A stretch of 64,000 nucleotides of DNA, taken from the NCBI RefSeq assembly GCF_000282895.1, contig NZ_ALBQ01000044.1, positions 62,001 to 126,000 on the forward strand, read 5' to 3'. The DNA is from Sphingomonas sp. ATCC 31555. Its GTDB lineage: Bacteria; Pseudomonadota; Alphaproteobacteria; Sphingomonadales; Sphingomonadaceae. The translations under genes were made by a program, and so were the position numbers. This document shows positions 19,618-28,571 of this stretch, in pieces. Numbering within the stretch: position 1 is the first letter of the stretch; the number at the start of each line of letters is the position of its first letter. Below the pieces are notes generated by a model, which did no database searches, was not told the DNA's origin, and saw only the letters and a list, made by a program, of their open reading frames with translations.

Positions 19618-20259
19618 GTGACCGAGCAGGACGAGGAATTGCGGGCGATGGCCACCCATCGCGGGCTGAAGCTGGTGAAGTCGCGGCGGCGGAAGCCGGG
19701 CGGGGACTTTGGTCTGTACGGGCTGAAGGATGCGAGCGGCGCGGAGGTGTTCGGCTTCGGTGACGGCGGTCTTGTCGCCGATGCGGAGGGGATCCGGGCG
19801 TATCTGCGCGGCGGGATGCGCAGCGACTGGAGCACCTCGGTCCAGACGACGCCGGGGCCGAAGCGGGCGCCCAAGCCGACGGCCAAGCCGGTACCGAAGC
19901 CGAAGCCGACGCCGCCGCCCAAGCCGCGCTTCAAGCCCGACGTAGCGAATCTGCTGCGCGACCTGCCCGAGGCGAAAGAGGAAGAGGCGTTCGACGATCT
20001 GCTCAAGCGGCCCGGCACTCGCATCGAGCGGATCGTCTCGCGCGGGCAGGCGACGGCCGAGGACACCCCGATGGTGCAGGCCTGGGACGAGTGGGTCATC
20101 CTGCTGGAAGGGGCGGCGGGCATTCGTATCGAGGACTCCGCCGAGGTTCGGCTGGCGCCCGGCGACCATCTGCTGATCGCCGCCGGCCAGAAACATTGGG
20201 TGACATGGACCGCGCGCGACCGTCCGAGCGTTTGGCTGGCCGTGCATCTGAACGAATAG
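19618..20259 (+). CDS. Cupin-domain fusion protein with Pro/Lys linker
   Basis: A 213-residue soluble protein starting at GTG 19618 after GGAAGGAG. Three parts are visible. Residues 1-70 form a small domain (ELRAMATHRGLKLVKSRRR, then FGFGDGGLVADAEGIRAYL). Residues 80-105 are a Pro/Lys-rich linker. Residues 115-213 look like a single cupin barrel, with WDEWVILLEGAAGIRIED, LAPGDHLLIAAGQKHWVTW and a C-terminal strand. His residues in the cupin could bind a metal. Next to it is a 53-residue zinc-finger protein, 10 bases downstream. Function unknown. Confidence 0.8.
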   Translation: MTEQDEELRAMATHRGLKLVKSRRRKPGGDFGLYGLKDASGAEVFGFGDGGLVADAEGIRAYLRGGMRSDWSTSVQTTPGPKRAPKPTAKPVPKPKPTPPPKPRFKPDVANLLRDLPEAKEEEAFDDLLKRPGTRIERIVSRGQATAEDTPMVQAWDEWVILLEGAAGIRIEDSAEVRLAPGDHLLIAAGQKHWVTWTARDRPSVWLAVHLNE

Positions 20260-20269
20260 GAGCAGGACG

Positions 20270-20431
20270 ATGGCCGACCCGATCAATCCCGGGGATGACG
20301 CGGCACCGGGTACCCCCGGCACCGGCGAAGACGTCTGCCGCCGTTGCAACGGATCCGGGCAGATCGATGGCGGCGAATGCCCGATCTGCGGGGGGACGGG
20401 AACAGTGATCGAGGGGATTGGCGGGGGGTGA
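20270..20431 (+). CDS. 53-residue DnaJ-type zinc-finger protein
   Basis: A short gene starting at ATG 20270 behind AGGAGCAGG, 10 bases after the cupin gene. After an acidic, Gly/Pro-rich N-terminus the protein holds two CXXCXGXG units, CRRCNGSG and CPICGGTG, the pattern by which the DnaJ central domain binds one zinc ion. Nothing else of DnaJ is present. The clean ribosome-binding site and motif pair support a real gene. Function unknown; a zinc-binding or protein-binding mini-protein is likely. Confidence 0.75.
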   Translation: MADPINPGDDAAPGTPGTGEDVCRRCNGSGQIDGGECPICGGTGTVIEGIGGG

Positions 20432-20441
20432 CGCTTGTTAT

Positions 20442-20463
20442 CCCCTCCCGCCAGCGGGAGGGG
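20442..20463. repeat. CCCCTCCCGC/GCGGGAGGGG stem-loop at gene ends
   Basis: A perfect inverted repeat of ten bases with a two-base gap, between the convergent ends of the zinc-finger gene and nupC. It shares its CCTCCC core with the stem-loops at 2433, 26257 and 29324. It may terminate transcription from both sides. Confidence 0.7.
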
Positions 20464-20472
20464 AATAGAAAC

Positions 20473-21726
20473 TCACGGTAGCAGCAGCCCTGCCAGTGCC
20501 GCCGACATCAGGTTGGCAAGGCTGCCGGCGACCAGCGCCTTGAGCCCCAGCCGCGCGATCACCGGACGCTGGTTCGGCGCGAGGCTGCCGGTAGCGGCCA
20601 TCTGGATCGCGATCGAGCTGAAATTGGCGAAGCCGCACAGCGCGAAGGTGATGATCGCCTTGCTGCGCGGCGCGAGATTGGTGGCGTTGCCGAGATCGAT
20701 GAAGGCGACGAACTCGTTGAGCACCACCTTGGTGCCGAACAGGCCGCCAGCCGTCGTCGCCTCGTGCCACGGAATGCCGAGCAGCGCCATCACCGGCGCG
20801 AAGATCGCCCCGATGATCGACTGGAAGCTGAGCCCGGAATAGCCGAACCAACCGCCCGCCGCGGCGAGCAGGCCATTGGCCAGCGCGACCAGCGCGACGA
20901 AAGCGAGCACCATCGCGCCCACCGCGACCGCGATCTTCACGCCCGTCGAAGCGCCGGTGGCTGCCGCCATGATGATGTTGGCGGCGCGTTCCTCCTGAAA
21001 ATCTTCCTCGGCAACGCGAATCACGTCGTCTTCGCCCGTCAGCGGCGCATCGGCGCGGCTGGGTTCGTCGGGCATGATGATCTTGGCCATCAGCAGCCCG
21101 CCCGGCGCCGCCATGAACGACGCAGCGAGCAAATAGGGCAGCGACGTCGGCCCCAGCAGGCTGGCATAGGCGGCGAGGATCGTGCCCGCGATACCGGCCA
21201 TGCCGACGCTCATCACCGCAAACAGCTGCGACGGCGCGAGCTGCGCGAGATAAGGGCGAATCACCAGCGGCGACTCGCTCTGGCCGACGAAGATATTGGC
21301 GGCCGCACAGAGTGATTCGACCTTGCTGACCCCGGTGACCTTCTCAATCGCGCCGCCGATCCAGCGGACGACGAACTGCATGATGCCGAGATGGTAGAGA
21401 ATCGACACCAGCGCGGCGAAGAACACGATCACCGGCAGCGCGGCGATGGCGAAGCTCTGGCCGCCAATCTCCGGCTTGGCGAGATTGCCGAACAGGAAGC
21501 TCGTGCCGGCGCTGGCATAGCCGAGCAGCGCGGAGACACCGCTGGCCATCGCGTGCAGCCCGCTCTGGCCCCAGCTGGTGCGCAGCACGAGGATGGCGGT
21601 GCCCGCCTGCAGCGCGAAGGCGGCGCCGACGACGCGCAGGCGGATCGCCCGGCGATTGCTGGAAAGCAGGAAGGCGATGCCCAAAATCGCCAGCACCCCG
21701 AAAATGCCGCTCGGGAATTGAGTCAT
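20473..21726 (-). CDS. Concentrative nucleoside transporter (CNT/NupC family)
   Basis: A 417-residue inner-membrane symporter for nucleosides, starting at the ATG at 21726. Many hydrophobic spans are visible. The CNT signatures are AANIFVGQSESPLVIRPY, where NIFVGQSE is the substrate-binding segment, and GTKVVLNEFVAF followed by ALCGFANFSSIAIQ near the C-terminus. The longer open frame upstream does not look like coding sequence. The gene is divergent from the queuosine-precursor transporter. Confidence 0.95.
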   Translation of the reverse strand: MTQFPSGIFGVLAILGIAFLLSSNRRAIRLRVVGAAFALQAGTAILVLRTSWGQSGLHAMASGVSALLGYASAGTSFLFGNLAKPEIGGQSFAIAALPVIVFFAALVSILYHLGIMQFVVRWIGGAIEKVTGVSKVESLCAAANIFVGQSESPLVIRPYLAQLAPSQLFAVMSVGMAGIAGTILAAYASLLGPTSLPYLLAASFMAAPGGLLMAKIIMPDEPSRADAPLTGEDDVIRVAEEDFQEERAANIIMAAATGASTGVKIAVAVGAMVLAFVALVALANGLLAAAGGWFGYSGLSFQSIIGAIFAPVMALLGIPWHEATTAGGLFGTKVVLNEFVAFIDLGNATNLAPRSKAIITFALCGFANFSSIAIQMAATGSLAPNQRPVIARLGLKALVAGSLANLMSAALAGLLLP

Positions 21727-21814
21727 TCTGAAGTCGTATGTCCCCACGCCGGCGGAATTCCTGCCAGCAAACCCGCCGACCATACACGTGGTGGCGCATC
21801 TTGCCAGAGGGTTA

Positions 21815-21841
21815 CGCGCCGCCGCGCGGGACAGCGGCGCG
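21815..21841. other. GC-rich hairpin in the nupC-yhhQ intergenic region
   Basis: Eight bases at 21815-21822 pair with 21834-21841 around an 11-base loop, 60 bases before the queuosine-precursor transporter start. It could be a leader structure. I see no A-rich tail or pseudoknot of a known preQ1 riboswitch class, so no ligand is proposed. Confidence 0.3.
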
Positions 21842-21900
21842 CGACAGGGAGCGCACCGCGCCATCTTCCACCGCGCCGCCTTTGGCGCTAGCACCCGGCG

Positions 21901-22548
21901 ATGGACACCCCCAAGCTCGCGATGCCGCGTTCGCTCTTCGTCTTTGCCATCCTGTATGGCGGCATGGTCTGCATGGCGGGCGTGCTGGGCGTGAAGCAGG
22001 TGGCACTGGGGCCGCTGGCGGTGGAAGCGGGCATCTTCGCCTTCCTGCTGCTGGTTGTGCTGTCGAGCGCGGTCGCCGAGCTGCACGGACAGGCCGTGGC
22101 CACCGGGCTGGTGCGGCTGGGCTTCATCCCGCTGCTCGTCTCCGCGGCGCTGATCCAGCTGGTGCTGGTATTGCCGACCGATCCCGGCATGTACCCGCCG
22201 GCCGTGGACGCCTTCCCGATCGTGGTGGGGCAGGGCATGCGGATGATGCTGGCGGGCTTCATCTCCTATGGCACGTCGCAGACGCTGAACGTGTTCATCT
22301 TCAACAAGCTGCGCGGCAAGGAAGGGCCGAGCGGCCTGGTGTGGTTCCGCGGGATGCTGGCGAGCGTGGTGTCGCAGATCGTGGATACGGTGCTGTTCAT
22401 CAGCATCTCCTTCCTCGGCGAACGGCCGATCCTGGAGCTGATGGCCGGGCAGATGCTGACCAAGGTGGTGCTGTCGATCGTGCTGGTGCCGTTCCTGATC
22501 ACCGGCGCGGTGGTATTGGGGCGCGCACTCGATGGACGTACGGCCTGA
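21901..22548 (+). CDS. Queuosine-precursor transporter (YhhQ/VUT family)
   Basis: A 215-residue inner-membrane protein with about six spans. The family block [22 protein letters not shown] contains the conserved Glu and the polar residues of the VUT/COG1738 family, and [13 protein letters not shown] followed by [24 protein letters not shown] is typical. Family members take up queuosine precursors such as preQ0 or preQ1, which Tgt (18443) would use. It ends 20 bases before argB and may share its transcript. Confidence 0.9.
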   Translation: MDTPKLAMPRSLFVFAILYGGMVCMAGVLGVKQVALGPLAVEAGIFAFLLLVVLSSAVAELHGQAVATGLVRLGFIPLLVSAALIQLVLVLPTDPGMYPPAVDAFPIVVGQGMRMMLAGFISYGTSQTLNVFIFNKLRGKEGPSGLVWFRGMLASVVSQIVDTVLFISISFLGERPILELMAGQMLTKVVLSIVLVPFLITGAVVLGRALDGRTA

Positions 22549-22568
22549 GCGGCTTTAAAGGGCCGCGC

Positions 22569-23468
22569 ATGACCGACCACGCACCCCATCCGGCGCTGCT
22601 CGCCAAGGCCGAGACCCTCACCGAAGCGCTGCCCTATCTGCAGCGCTATGCCGGCGCCACCTTCGTCGTGAAATATGGCGGCCACGCCATGGGCGACCCT
22701 GAGCTGGCGCGCGACTTCGCCGAGGACGTGGTGTTGCTCAAGGCGGTGGGGATCAATCCGATCGTCGTGCATGGCGGCGGGCCGCAGATCGGCCGGATGC
22801 TCAAGCGGCTGGGCGTCGAATCGACCTTCGTCGGCGGCCTGCGCGTTACCGACAAGGCGACCGCCGAGATCGCCGAAATGGTGCTCGCGGGATCGATCAA
22901 CAAGGAAATCGTCGCCTGGATCACCGCAGCCGGCGGCAAGGCCGTGGGCATTTCGGGCAAGGATGCCGGCCTGGTGCGCGCCGAGAAGGTGAAGCGCAGC
23001 GAGGCTGATCCGCTGCAGGGCATCGAGCGGCATGTCGATCTGGGCTTTGTCGGCGAGCCGGTGGCGGTGGACATCGCGATTCTCAAATCGCTTGCCGCAT
23101 CGGGCTTCATCCCGGTGGTGGCGCCGATCGCGCTGGGTGCGGATGGCCACACCTACAACATCAACGCCGACACGATGGCCGGCGCGATCGCAGGCGCATG
23201 CGGCGCCAAGCGCTTCTTCCTGCTGACGGATGTGCCGGGGGTCCTCAGCAAGACGGGCGACCTCCTGACCGACCTGGATGCCGCGCGGGTACAGGCGCTG
23301 AAGGATGACGGCACGATTTCCGGGGGCATGATCCCCAAGGTGGAAACGTGCGTGAACGCAGTCGCCGCCGGCGTCGACGCGGCGGTGATCCTCGACGGAC
23401 GCATCCCGCACGGTATGTTGCTCGAAATCTTTACCCGCCAGGGCGTAGGCACGCTCGTCCATAGCTGA
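22569..23468 (+). CDS. argB: Acetylglutamate kinase ArgB
   Basis: A 299-residue kinase that phosphorylates N-acetylglutamate in arginine synthesis. Signatures: [12 protein letters not shown] at the N-terminus, [37 protein letters not shown] for acetylglutamate binding, LTDVPGVLS and [10 protein letters not shown]. It starts at ATG 22569. Its N-terminal helix ([13 protein letters not shown]) is of the type found in arginine-sensitive hexameric enzymes. Confidence 0.97.
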   Translation: MTDHAPHPALLAKAETLTEALPYLQRYAGATFVVKYGGHAMGDPELARDFAEDVVLLKAVGINPIVVHGGGPQIGRMLKRLGVESTFVGGLRVTDKATAEIAEMVLAGSINKEIVAWITAAGGKAVGISGKDAGLVRAEKVKRSEADPLQGIERHVDLGFVGEPVAVDIAILKSLAASGFIPVVAPIALGADGHTYNINADTMAGAIAGACGAKRFFLLTDVPGVLSKTGDLLTDLDAARVQALKDDGTISGGMIPKVETCVNAVAAGVDAAVILDGRIPHGMLLEIFTRQGVGTLVHS

Positions 23469-23525
23469 TTGTCCTGCGGACGATCGATCCTATATCGCTC
23501 CTGTAACGGTGCCCTGGAGAGAGAA

Positions 23526-23840
23526 TTGACTCAGATTGGCCTGATGCTGCTGCAGATCGTGCAGGTAGTGCTGAACATCGTCTGGTGGATCATCGTGATC
23601 CAGGCGATCCTTTCGTGGCTGATCGCGTTCAACGTCATCAACACGCACAGCGATTTCGTTCGTTCGGTGTGGACGGCGCTGCAGCGGATGACGGAGCCGC
23701 TCTACCGCCCGATCCGTCGCATTCTGCCCGATTTCGGCGCGCTCGATATCTCGCCGTTGATCGTGCTGCTGATCCTGTACATCCTCCAGACGATCGTGAT
23801 CCCGCGGATCGCGCTGATGGTCGCCGGCGCCGCGCTCTAA
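23526..23840 (+). CDS. YggT family membrane protein
   Basis: A 104-residue protein with two hydrophobic segments. A TTG at 23526 is the likely start because GGAG lies six bases upstream; an ATG at 23544 has no such site. The family sequence IVWWIIVIQAILSWLIAFNVIN opens it, followed by MTEPLYRPIRRILPDFGALDISPLIVLL. YggT proteins are linked to osmotic or division functions in various bacteria without a settled mechanism. It leads a run that continues with the YggU and folD genes. Confidence 0.93.
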   Translation: MTQIGLMLLQIVQVVLNIVWWIIVIQAILSWLIAFNVINTHSDFVRSVWTALQRMTEPLYRPIRRILPDFGALDISPLIVLLILYILQTIVIPRIALMVAGAAL

Positions 23841-23850
23841 AGGGTGTGCG

Positions 23851-24159
23851 GTGCCTGCCTGGCGGCCTAGCGCCACAGGAATCGAGATCGCCGTGCGCGT
23901 GACGCCCCGGGCGTCGCGCGACGTGCTGGCGGCAGGGACCGACGACCATTTCACCGCCCGGCTCGCCGCCCCGCCGGTGGAGGGCGCCGCCAACGCAGCG
24001 CTGGTGCCGCTTGTTGCCAAGGCATTCGGGGTGGCAAAACGCGACGTGGTGCTGATCGCCGGCGAGACGTCGCGGTTGAAGCGGCTTTCCATCCGGGGAG
24101 ACATGCCGGCTCTGGAACAGATCGCTCGCAGCCTCTATGGCGAGGCACATGACGGCTGA
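23851..24159 (+). CDS. DUF167 (YggU) family protein
   Basis: A 102-residue protein starting at GTG 23851, 10 bases after the YggT gene. The family signature [25 protein letters not shown] and the later [10 protein letters not shown] are clear. YggT and YggU genes are neighbours in many bacteria. The molecular function is unknown. Its last 11 bases overlap the start of folD. Confidence 0.93.
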   Translation: MPAWRPSATGIEIAVRVTPRASRDVLAAGTDDHFTARLAAPPVEGAANAALVPLVAKAFGVAKRDVVLIAGETSRLKRLSIRGDMPALEQIARSLYGEAHDG

Positions 24160-25024
24160 GATCATCGACGGCAAGGCGTTTGCCGCGGGCCTGCGCGCCC
24201 GCATCGCGGACCTGGTTCCTGCATTCGAAGCGGCGGCGGGGCGCGTGCCCGGCCTCGCCGTGGTGCTGGTTGGCGAGGATCCCGCGTCCGCCGTTTATGT
24301 GCGTTCCAAGGGCAAGCAGACGCGCGAGGCCGGTATGGCGAGCTTCGAGCATCGCCTGCCTGCCGATACGACGCAGGAGGCGCTGCTCGCGCTGGTCGAT
24401 CAGCTCAACGCCGATGGTGCGGTGGACGGCATCCTCGTGCAGCTGCCGCTGCCCAGGCATATCGACGCGCAGGCGGTGCTGCAGCGAATCGATCCCGACA
24501 AGGATGTCGACGGGTTCCATCCCGTGAATGCCGGGCGACTGGCAACGGGCCTGGAGGGCTTTGTGCCTTGCACGCCGCTGGGCTGCCTGATGCTGCTCCA
24601 GGATCGGCTGGGCGATCTTTCCGGCCTGAACGCCGTGGTGATCGGCCGTTCGAACATCGTCGGCAAACCGATGGCGGCGCTGCTCACCCAGGCGAGCGCG
24701 ACGGTGACGGTGGCGCATTCACGCACCCGCAACCTGCCACACCATCTGCTGCATGCCGACATCGTGGTGGCGGCGGTGGGAATCGCCCATTTCGTGAAGG
24801 GCGAATGGTTGAAGCCGGGCGCAACCGTGATCGACGTGGGCATCAACCGCACCGAAGACGGGCTTGTCGGCGATGTCGAATTTGATAGCGCGGCGAGCGT
24901 TGCGGGTGCGATTACCCCCGTGCCGGGTGGAGTGGGGCCGATGACAATCGCCTGCCTGCTGCGCAACACCCTCGTCGCCGCGCACCGCAATGCCGGGGTG
25001 CCGCTGGAGGCGGACGCGATCTGA
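24149..25024 (+). CDS. folD: Bifunctional methylenetetrahydrofolate dehydrogenase/cyclohydrolase FolD
   Basis: A 291-residue enzyme of one-carbon metabolism, interconverting 5,10-methylene-, methenyl- and 10-formyl-tetrahydrofolate. Signatures are [13 protein letters not shown] with the catalytic Tyr and Lys, [30 protein letters not shown] for NADP binding, and [10 protein letters not shown]. The ATG at 24149 overlaps the preceding gene. Its stop overlaps the next start as TGATG. Confidence 0.98.
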   Translation: MTAEIIDGKAFAAGLRARIADLVPAFEAAAGRVPGLAVVLVGEDPASAVYVRSKGKQTREAGMASFEHRLPADTTQEALLALVDQLNADGAVDGILVQLPLPRHIDAQAVLQRIDPDKDVDGFHPVNAGRLATGLEGFVPCTPLGCLMLLQDRLGDLSGLNAVVIGRSNIVGKPMAALLTQASATVTVAHSRTRNLPHHLLHADIVVAAVGIAHFVKGEWLKPGATVIDVGINRTEDGLVGDVEFDSAASVAGAITPVPGGVGPMTIACLLRNTLVAAHRNAGVPLEADAI

Positions 25025-25629
25025 TGCTGCTTGCGCTGCTGCTTCAGGCCACCGCGCCGCAAACCGCGATCGATGTCGAACGCGCCTTCGATGCGGCGGC
25101 ACAGGCAGAGGGGCAGTGGACCGCGTTCCGGCGCTATGCCGCGGCCGATGCGTGGATGTTCGTGCCGGAGCCGGTGAACGCCCAAGCCTGGCTGAAGGAC
25201 CGCAAGGATCCGGCACAGTCGGTGCGCTGGTCGCCGACCCACAGCTATGTCGCCTGCGATGGCAGCCTGGCGGCGAACACCGGCGGCTGGACCCGACCGG
25301 ACGGATCGGTGGGGTATTTCTCCACGCTCTGGCAGCGGCAGACCGACGGCGCCTGGAAGTGGACGCTCGATCATGGCGACGTGTTGCAAGCTGCGCGTCC
25401 CGCTGTCGCAAAGCCCGCGGTGCAGCGGGCGGCCTGCGGCGCCAAGCCGACAGAGATCGCGTTTGCGCCCTGTCCCTCCACCCGGAGGTGCCGTCAGGGG
25501 CGATCGGCCGATGGCACGCTGATATGGGATTGGAGCTTCGACGCCGATGGGCGCCAGCTGACCGTGATGCTGTGGACCGGCAAGGCGTTCGAAACGGTTC
25601 TCCAGGACGAGGTGCGTAGCGGCCGATGA
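25024..25629 (+). CDS. Conserved-type hypothetical protein, possibly secreted
   Basis: A 201-residue protein with a short hydrophobic N-terminus (MLLALLLQA) that may be a signal sequence. The central region (AFDAAAQAEGQWTAFRRYAAADAWMFVPEP) is reminiscent of SnoaL/DUF4440-like alpha+beta proteins. Four Cys residues lie in the second half. No catalytic motif is recognised. It is coupled to folD by TGATG and to marC by ATGA. Confidence 0.75.
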   Translation: MLLALLLQATAPQTAIDVERAFDAAAQAEGQWTAFRRYAAADAWMFVPEPVNAQAWLKDRKDPAQSVRWSPTHSYVACDGSLAANTGGWTRPDGSVGYFSTLWQRQTDGAWKWTLDHGDVLQAARPAVAKPAVQRAACGAKPTEIAFAPCPSTRRCRQGRSADGTLIWDWSFDADGRQLTVMLWTGKAFETVLQDEVRSGR

Positions 25630-26249
25630 TCGAGCTGTTCGTCTCCTCGCTGGTCACCTTCTTCGTCATCATCGACCCGCCCGGCTGCGCGCCGATCTTT
25701 GCCGGGCTGACGGCCGGGACCAACGCGGTGCATCGCCGCGCAATGGCGGTACGCGCGGTGATGGTCGCGGCGATCATCCTGTTCGGCTTCGCCTTGTTCG
25801 GCGAGGCGCTGCTGCACGCGCTGGGGATCAGCCTCAACGCCTTCCGCATTGCCGGCGGCATCATGCTGTTCCTGATCGCGCTCGAGATGGTGTTCGAGAA
25901 GCGCACCGAACGCCGTGAAGATCGGGCGGAGAAGGTGAAGGCCGAGGACCCGGTCGACATTTCGATCTTCCCGATGGCGATGCCGATGATCGCGGGTCCG
26001 GGATCGATCGCGTCGGTGATGCTGCTGATGTCGCAGAGCAGGGGCATCCAGCAATCGCTGGTGGTGCTGGCCGCGATGCTGTCGATTCTGCTGCTGACGC
26101 TGGTGGCGCTGCTGGCGGCGGGGCCGATCATGCGCGTGGTGGGCGCCAAGATCGAAGCGGTCGTATCGCGGCTGCTGGGCGTGCTGCTGGCCGCGCTGGC
26201 GGTGCAGTTCGTGATCGACGGTATCCGATCGTCGCTCGCAGCGGGGTGA
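25626..26249 (+). CDS. MarC family (UPF0056) integral membrane protein
   Basis: A 207-residue protein with about six spans. Family signatures are FFVIIDPPGCAPIFAGLT at the N-terminus, RIAGGIMLFLIALEM in the middle and FPMAMPMIAGPGSI after the loop. The role of MarC proteins is not established; the old link to antibiotic resistance was not upheld. It is the last gene of the 23526-26249 run. Confidence 0.95.
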   Translation: MIELFVSSLVTFFVIIDPPGCAPIFAGLTAGTNAVHRRAMAVRAVMVAAIILFGFALFGEALLHALGISLNAFRIAGGIMLFLIALEMVFEKRTERREDRAEKVKAEDPVDISIFPMAMPMIAGPGSIASVMLLMSQSRGIQQSLVVLAAMLSILLLTLVALLAAGPIMRVVGAKIEAVVSRLLGVLLAALAVQFVIDGIRSSLAAG

Positions 26250-26256
26250 GCGGCAT

Positions 26257-26279
26257 GCCCCGCCCGCAAGGGGAGGGGC
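26257..26279. repeat. GCCCCGCCC/GGGAGGGGC stem-loop
   Basis: Nine bases pair with one mismatch around a GCAAG loop, between the convergent marC and STT3-like genes. It belongs with the CCTCCC-type stem-loops at 2433, 20442 and 29324. Confidence 0.55.
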
Positions 26280-26286
26280 GCAGCGC

Positions 26287-28089
26287 TTATCTGTCGTACC
26301 GGATCTTCCACAGCCGGTACGGCGAGCCGTCAGCCAGCGGCACCGGTTCGAGCCAGTCGGGCACCTGACCCTTGGCGAGCTGGGCGTAGAAGCCCACCGG
26401 GTTGCGGGCGCGGTACACCGTGGTTTCCGACATGTTGGGGCAGAGCAGCAGATAGCCGGCCTTGTGCCGAGCAGCGATGGCGCGGAAGGCGTCGGCGCGG
26501 CCCGTGAAGGCATGATGCACATCGAGGATCGCGGTGCCATTGCGATGATAAGGCCCCGCGACGGCGTTGTGATGCGTGACGACGATCAGCCGCGGCCCGA
26601 GATCGACCTGGGTGAACATCGTCGCAGCCGGAATGGCGTTCAGCGTCCGCAGCTGCGAAGTGCGGGTGCAGGCGATATTGGCCTGACGCACCCGGTCGCT
26701 GCCCGGCTTGCCCGCGCTCTTGTTCGCCCAAGGCATCTTCACGCCGCTCGCCAGCGCGCCGACGATGGCGAAGGCCAGGACGGCAACGCCGATGCGCAGC
26801 CACAATGGGCCGCGACGGGCGAGCCATGGGACGGCAAGCCAGATCATCGCGGTGATACCCGGCACCGCCAGCAGCTGCGCGCCCGGCGCCGCGCGCAGCT
26901 GCCACAGCAGCATGGCGGCAGCGAAGGCGGTGAACAGCATGATTGCGGCCCAGCCGGTGAGGCGCGGGCTCCGCCGTGCGTTCCACACCGCCAGCATCGC
27001 GCCGATCAGCCCGAGGCCGGCAACGACGGCGATGGGGATCGCGGTATCGCGCGGGTGGCGGTAGATCGGCCGCGCCTCACGCACATTCGACAGCCAGGTC
27101 GTATAGAGTTCGTCAGACACTTGCTCGGGGCGGCCGAGGCATTGCGGGAAGAAGTGCACGAACCCCGCAACGATGATGCCGCCGGCCAGGGCTGCCAGCG
27201 CCAGCCGCAGCCAGCGCGATCCCGGGTTGGCCAAGGTGAGGGCGACCAGCAGCGCTCCGGCCGCCACCAGCACGCTCAGCCACACCGGCGTCAGCGCATC
27301 GCAGCGCATCGCCTGATTCGCGTTGGAAGCGAACAGCACGAAGCCGATCGCCGAGCCGCCGCCAAGAGTGAGGCCATAGACCATCAGTCGCCGGCGATCG
27401 CCTGCATCCCACACCCAGCGCAGTCCGAGGATCGCACCGGCCATCGCGCAGAAGGGCAGGAGTTCGAGCCCGATCGACAGCGAGAAGGCGCTCGCCAGCC
27501 CAACCACCGCGCCGCCGCGCGCGGGCTTGGGATCGGCAAGACCCGCGACCGTCATTGCCAGCGCGGCGAGTTGCCAGCCATGATGATCGATCCGCATCGG
27601 TGCGTACATCGGCAGCGTCGCGCCGCAGGCGAACAGCAGCAGCGCCAGCGCGATCGGCCAGGCGAGCGGCGCGACGAGACGGCGGACGGTGAGCGAGATG
27701 CCCGCCATCGTGATCGACAGCGGCAGCAGCGGGGCAATGCCGCACGCCCATTTTTCTGCCGTCGCCATGCCGACGAACGGCTTGAGCAGCAGGATCAGGC
27801 CCGCGATCGGCAGATCGACGACGCGCGACCAGTGGATGTCGAACCCGCCCAGCGCCGGATCCATCCGATACTGGCGCAGATCATACCAGCCCTGGCCGGC
27901 GAGCAGCGCACGCACCTGCATCAGCCGCATATTGTCGTCGGTATCGCTCAGGGTGAGCCAATAGATGTTGCCTTGGCGCTGGACGAGGAACCAGGTGACC
28001 GTGCAGGCCCAGACGAGCAGCGTCCAGCCGAGCCAGTGGCGATCCAGTTCGTGTCGAACGCGGAAACCGCGAAAGGGGGTGGCCGTCAA
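26287..28089 (-). CDS. STT3/AglB-like GT-C membrane glycosyltransferase
   Basis: A 600-residue membrane protein. A TTG at 28089 is the likely start, preceded by GAGGAAA at a good distance; no ATG lies nearby. About ten or more spans are visible, then a soluble C-terminal domain of about 130 residues. The first external loop has LSDTDDNMR, an acidic motif like the catalytic Asp of GT-C enzymes. A later loop has MRIDHHGWQ, which recalls the DHH-type motif of STT3/PglB oligosaccharyltransferases. It probably transfers a sugar from a polyprenyl carrier at the periplasmic face. It sits beside gtrA- and gtrB-like genes. Confidence 0.85.
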   Translation of the reverse strand: MTATPFRGFRVRHELDRHWLGWTLLVWACTVTWFLVQRQGNIYWLTLSDTDDNMRLMQVRALLAGQGWYDLRQYRMDPALGGFDIHWSRVVDLPIAGLILLLKPFVGMATAEKWACGIAPLLPLSITMAGISLTVRRLVAPLAWPIALALLLFACGATLPMYAPMRIDHHGWQLAALAMTVAGLADPKPARGGAVVGLASAFSLSIGLELLPFCAMAGAILGLRWVWDAGDRRRLMVYGLTLGGGSAIGFVLFASNANQAMRCDALTPVWLSVLVAAGALLVALTLANPGSRWLRLALAALAGGIIVAGFVHFFPQCLGRPEQVSDELYTTWLSNVREARPIYRHPRDTAIPIAVVAGLGLIGAMLAVWNARRSPRLTGWAAIMLFTAFAAAMLLWQLRAAPGAQLLAVPGITAMIWLAVPWLARRGPLWLRIGVAVLAFAIVGALASGVKMPWANKSAGKPGSDRVRQANIACTRTSQLRTLNAIPAATMFTQVDLGPRLIVVTHHNAVAGPYHRNGTAILDVHHAFTGRADAFRAIAARHKAGYLLLCPNMSETTVYRARNPVGFYAQLAKGQVPDWLEPVPLADGSPYRLWKIRYDR

Positions 28090-28150
28090 AATCGCTTTCC
28101 TCGAATGCTGGTGCGCATTAGGGCGGGGCAGGGTCCAAGGGCAAGCGAGT

Positions 28151-28570
28151 GTGACGGCGGTTTTGCAGAGAGTGGAGGCGTTGCGCGCCAGCGGGGTGCT
28201 GGGGCAACTGATACGCTTCGTCATCGTCGGCGGGCTTTCCACCGTGGTGTATGCCGCGGTTTATTGGCCGCTTGCCACTTATGTGATTTGGCCGGTGCTT
28301 GCCTCGGTGGCGGGATTTCTGGTCGCTGTGGTGTTCGGCTATGTCTTTCACAGCCGCTGGAGCTTTCAGGGGCATGGCGCCGAAGAAAATGCGGCGCTGA
28401 AGTTCAAGTTTTTCGCGGTGCAATCGGCGGGCATGGTGATGAATGCCGGTTTCACCTGGTTGCTGACCGGTCCGCTCGTGCACGGGCCGACCTGGTGGCC
28501 GCTGGTGCCGGCGGTGCTGGTGACGCCGTTCGCAACGTTCGCACTCAATCGCTGGTGGGTTTTCGGCTGA
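28151..28570 (+). CDS. GtrA-like flippase
   Basis: A 139-residue protein with four spans, starting at GTG 28151. GtrA family features are QLIRFVIVGGLSTVVYAAVY at the N-terminus, FGYVFHSRWSF in the middle and NRWWVFG at the C-terminus. GtrA proteins are thought to flip undecaprenyl-phosphate-linked sugars to the periplasmic side. The start is uncertain: the upstream Shine-Dalgarno sequence is weak. It is divergent from the STT3-like gene and one base separates its stop from the methyltransferase start. Confidence 0.9.
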   Translation: MTAVLQRVEALRASGVLGQLIRFVIVGGLSTVVYAAVYWPLATYVIWPVLASVAGFLVAVVFGYVFHSRWSFQGHGAEENAALKFKFFAVQSAGMVMNAGFTWLLTGPLVHGPTWWPLVPAVLVTPFATFALNRWWVFG

Positions 28571-28571
28571 C

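Noticed and set aside
21727..21900. preQ1 riboswitch before the queuosine-precursor transporter
   Set aside because: The leader has GC-rich hairpins but no A-rich tail or pseudoknot pattern of a preQ1 class that I know.
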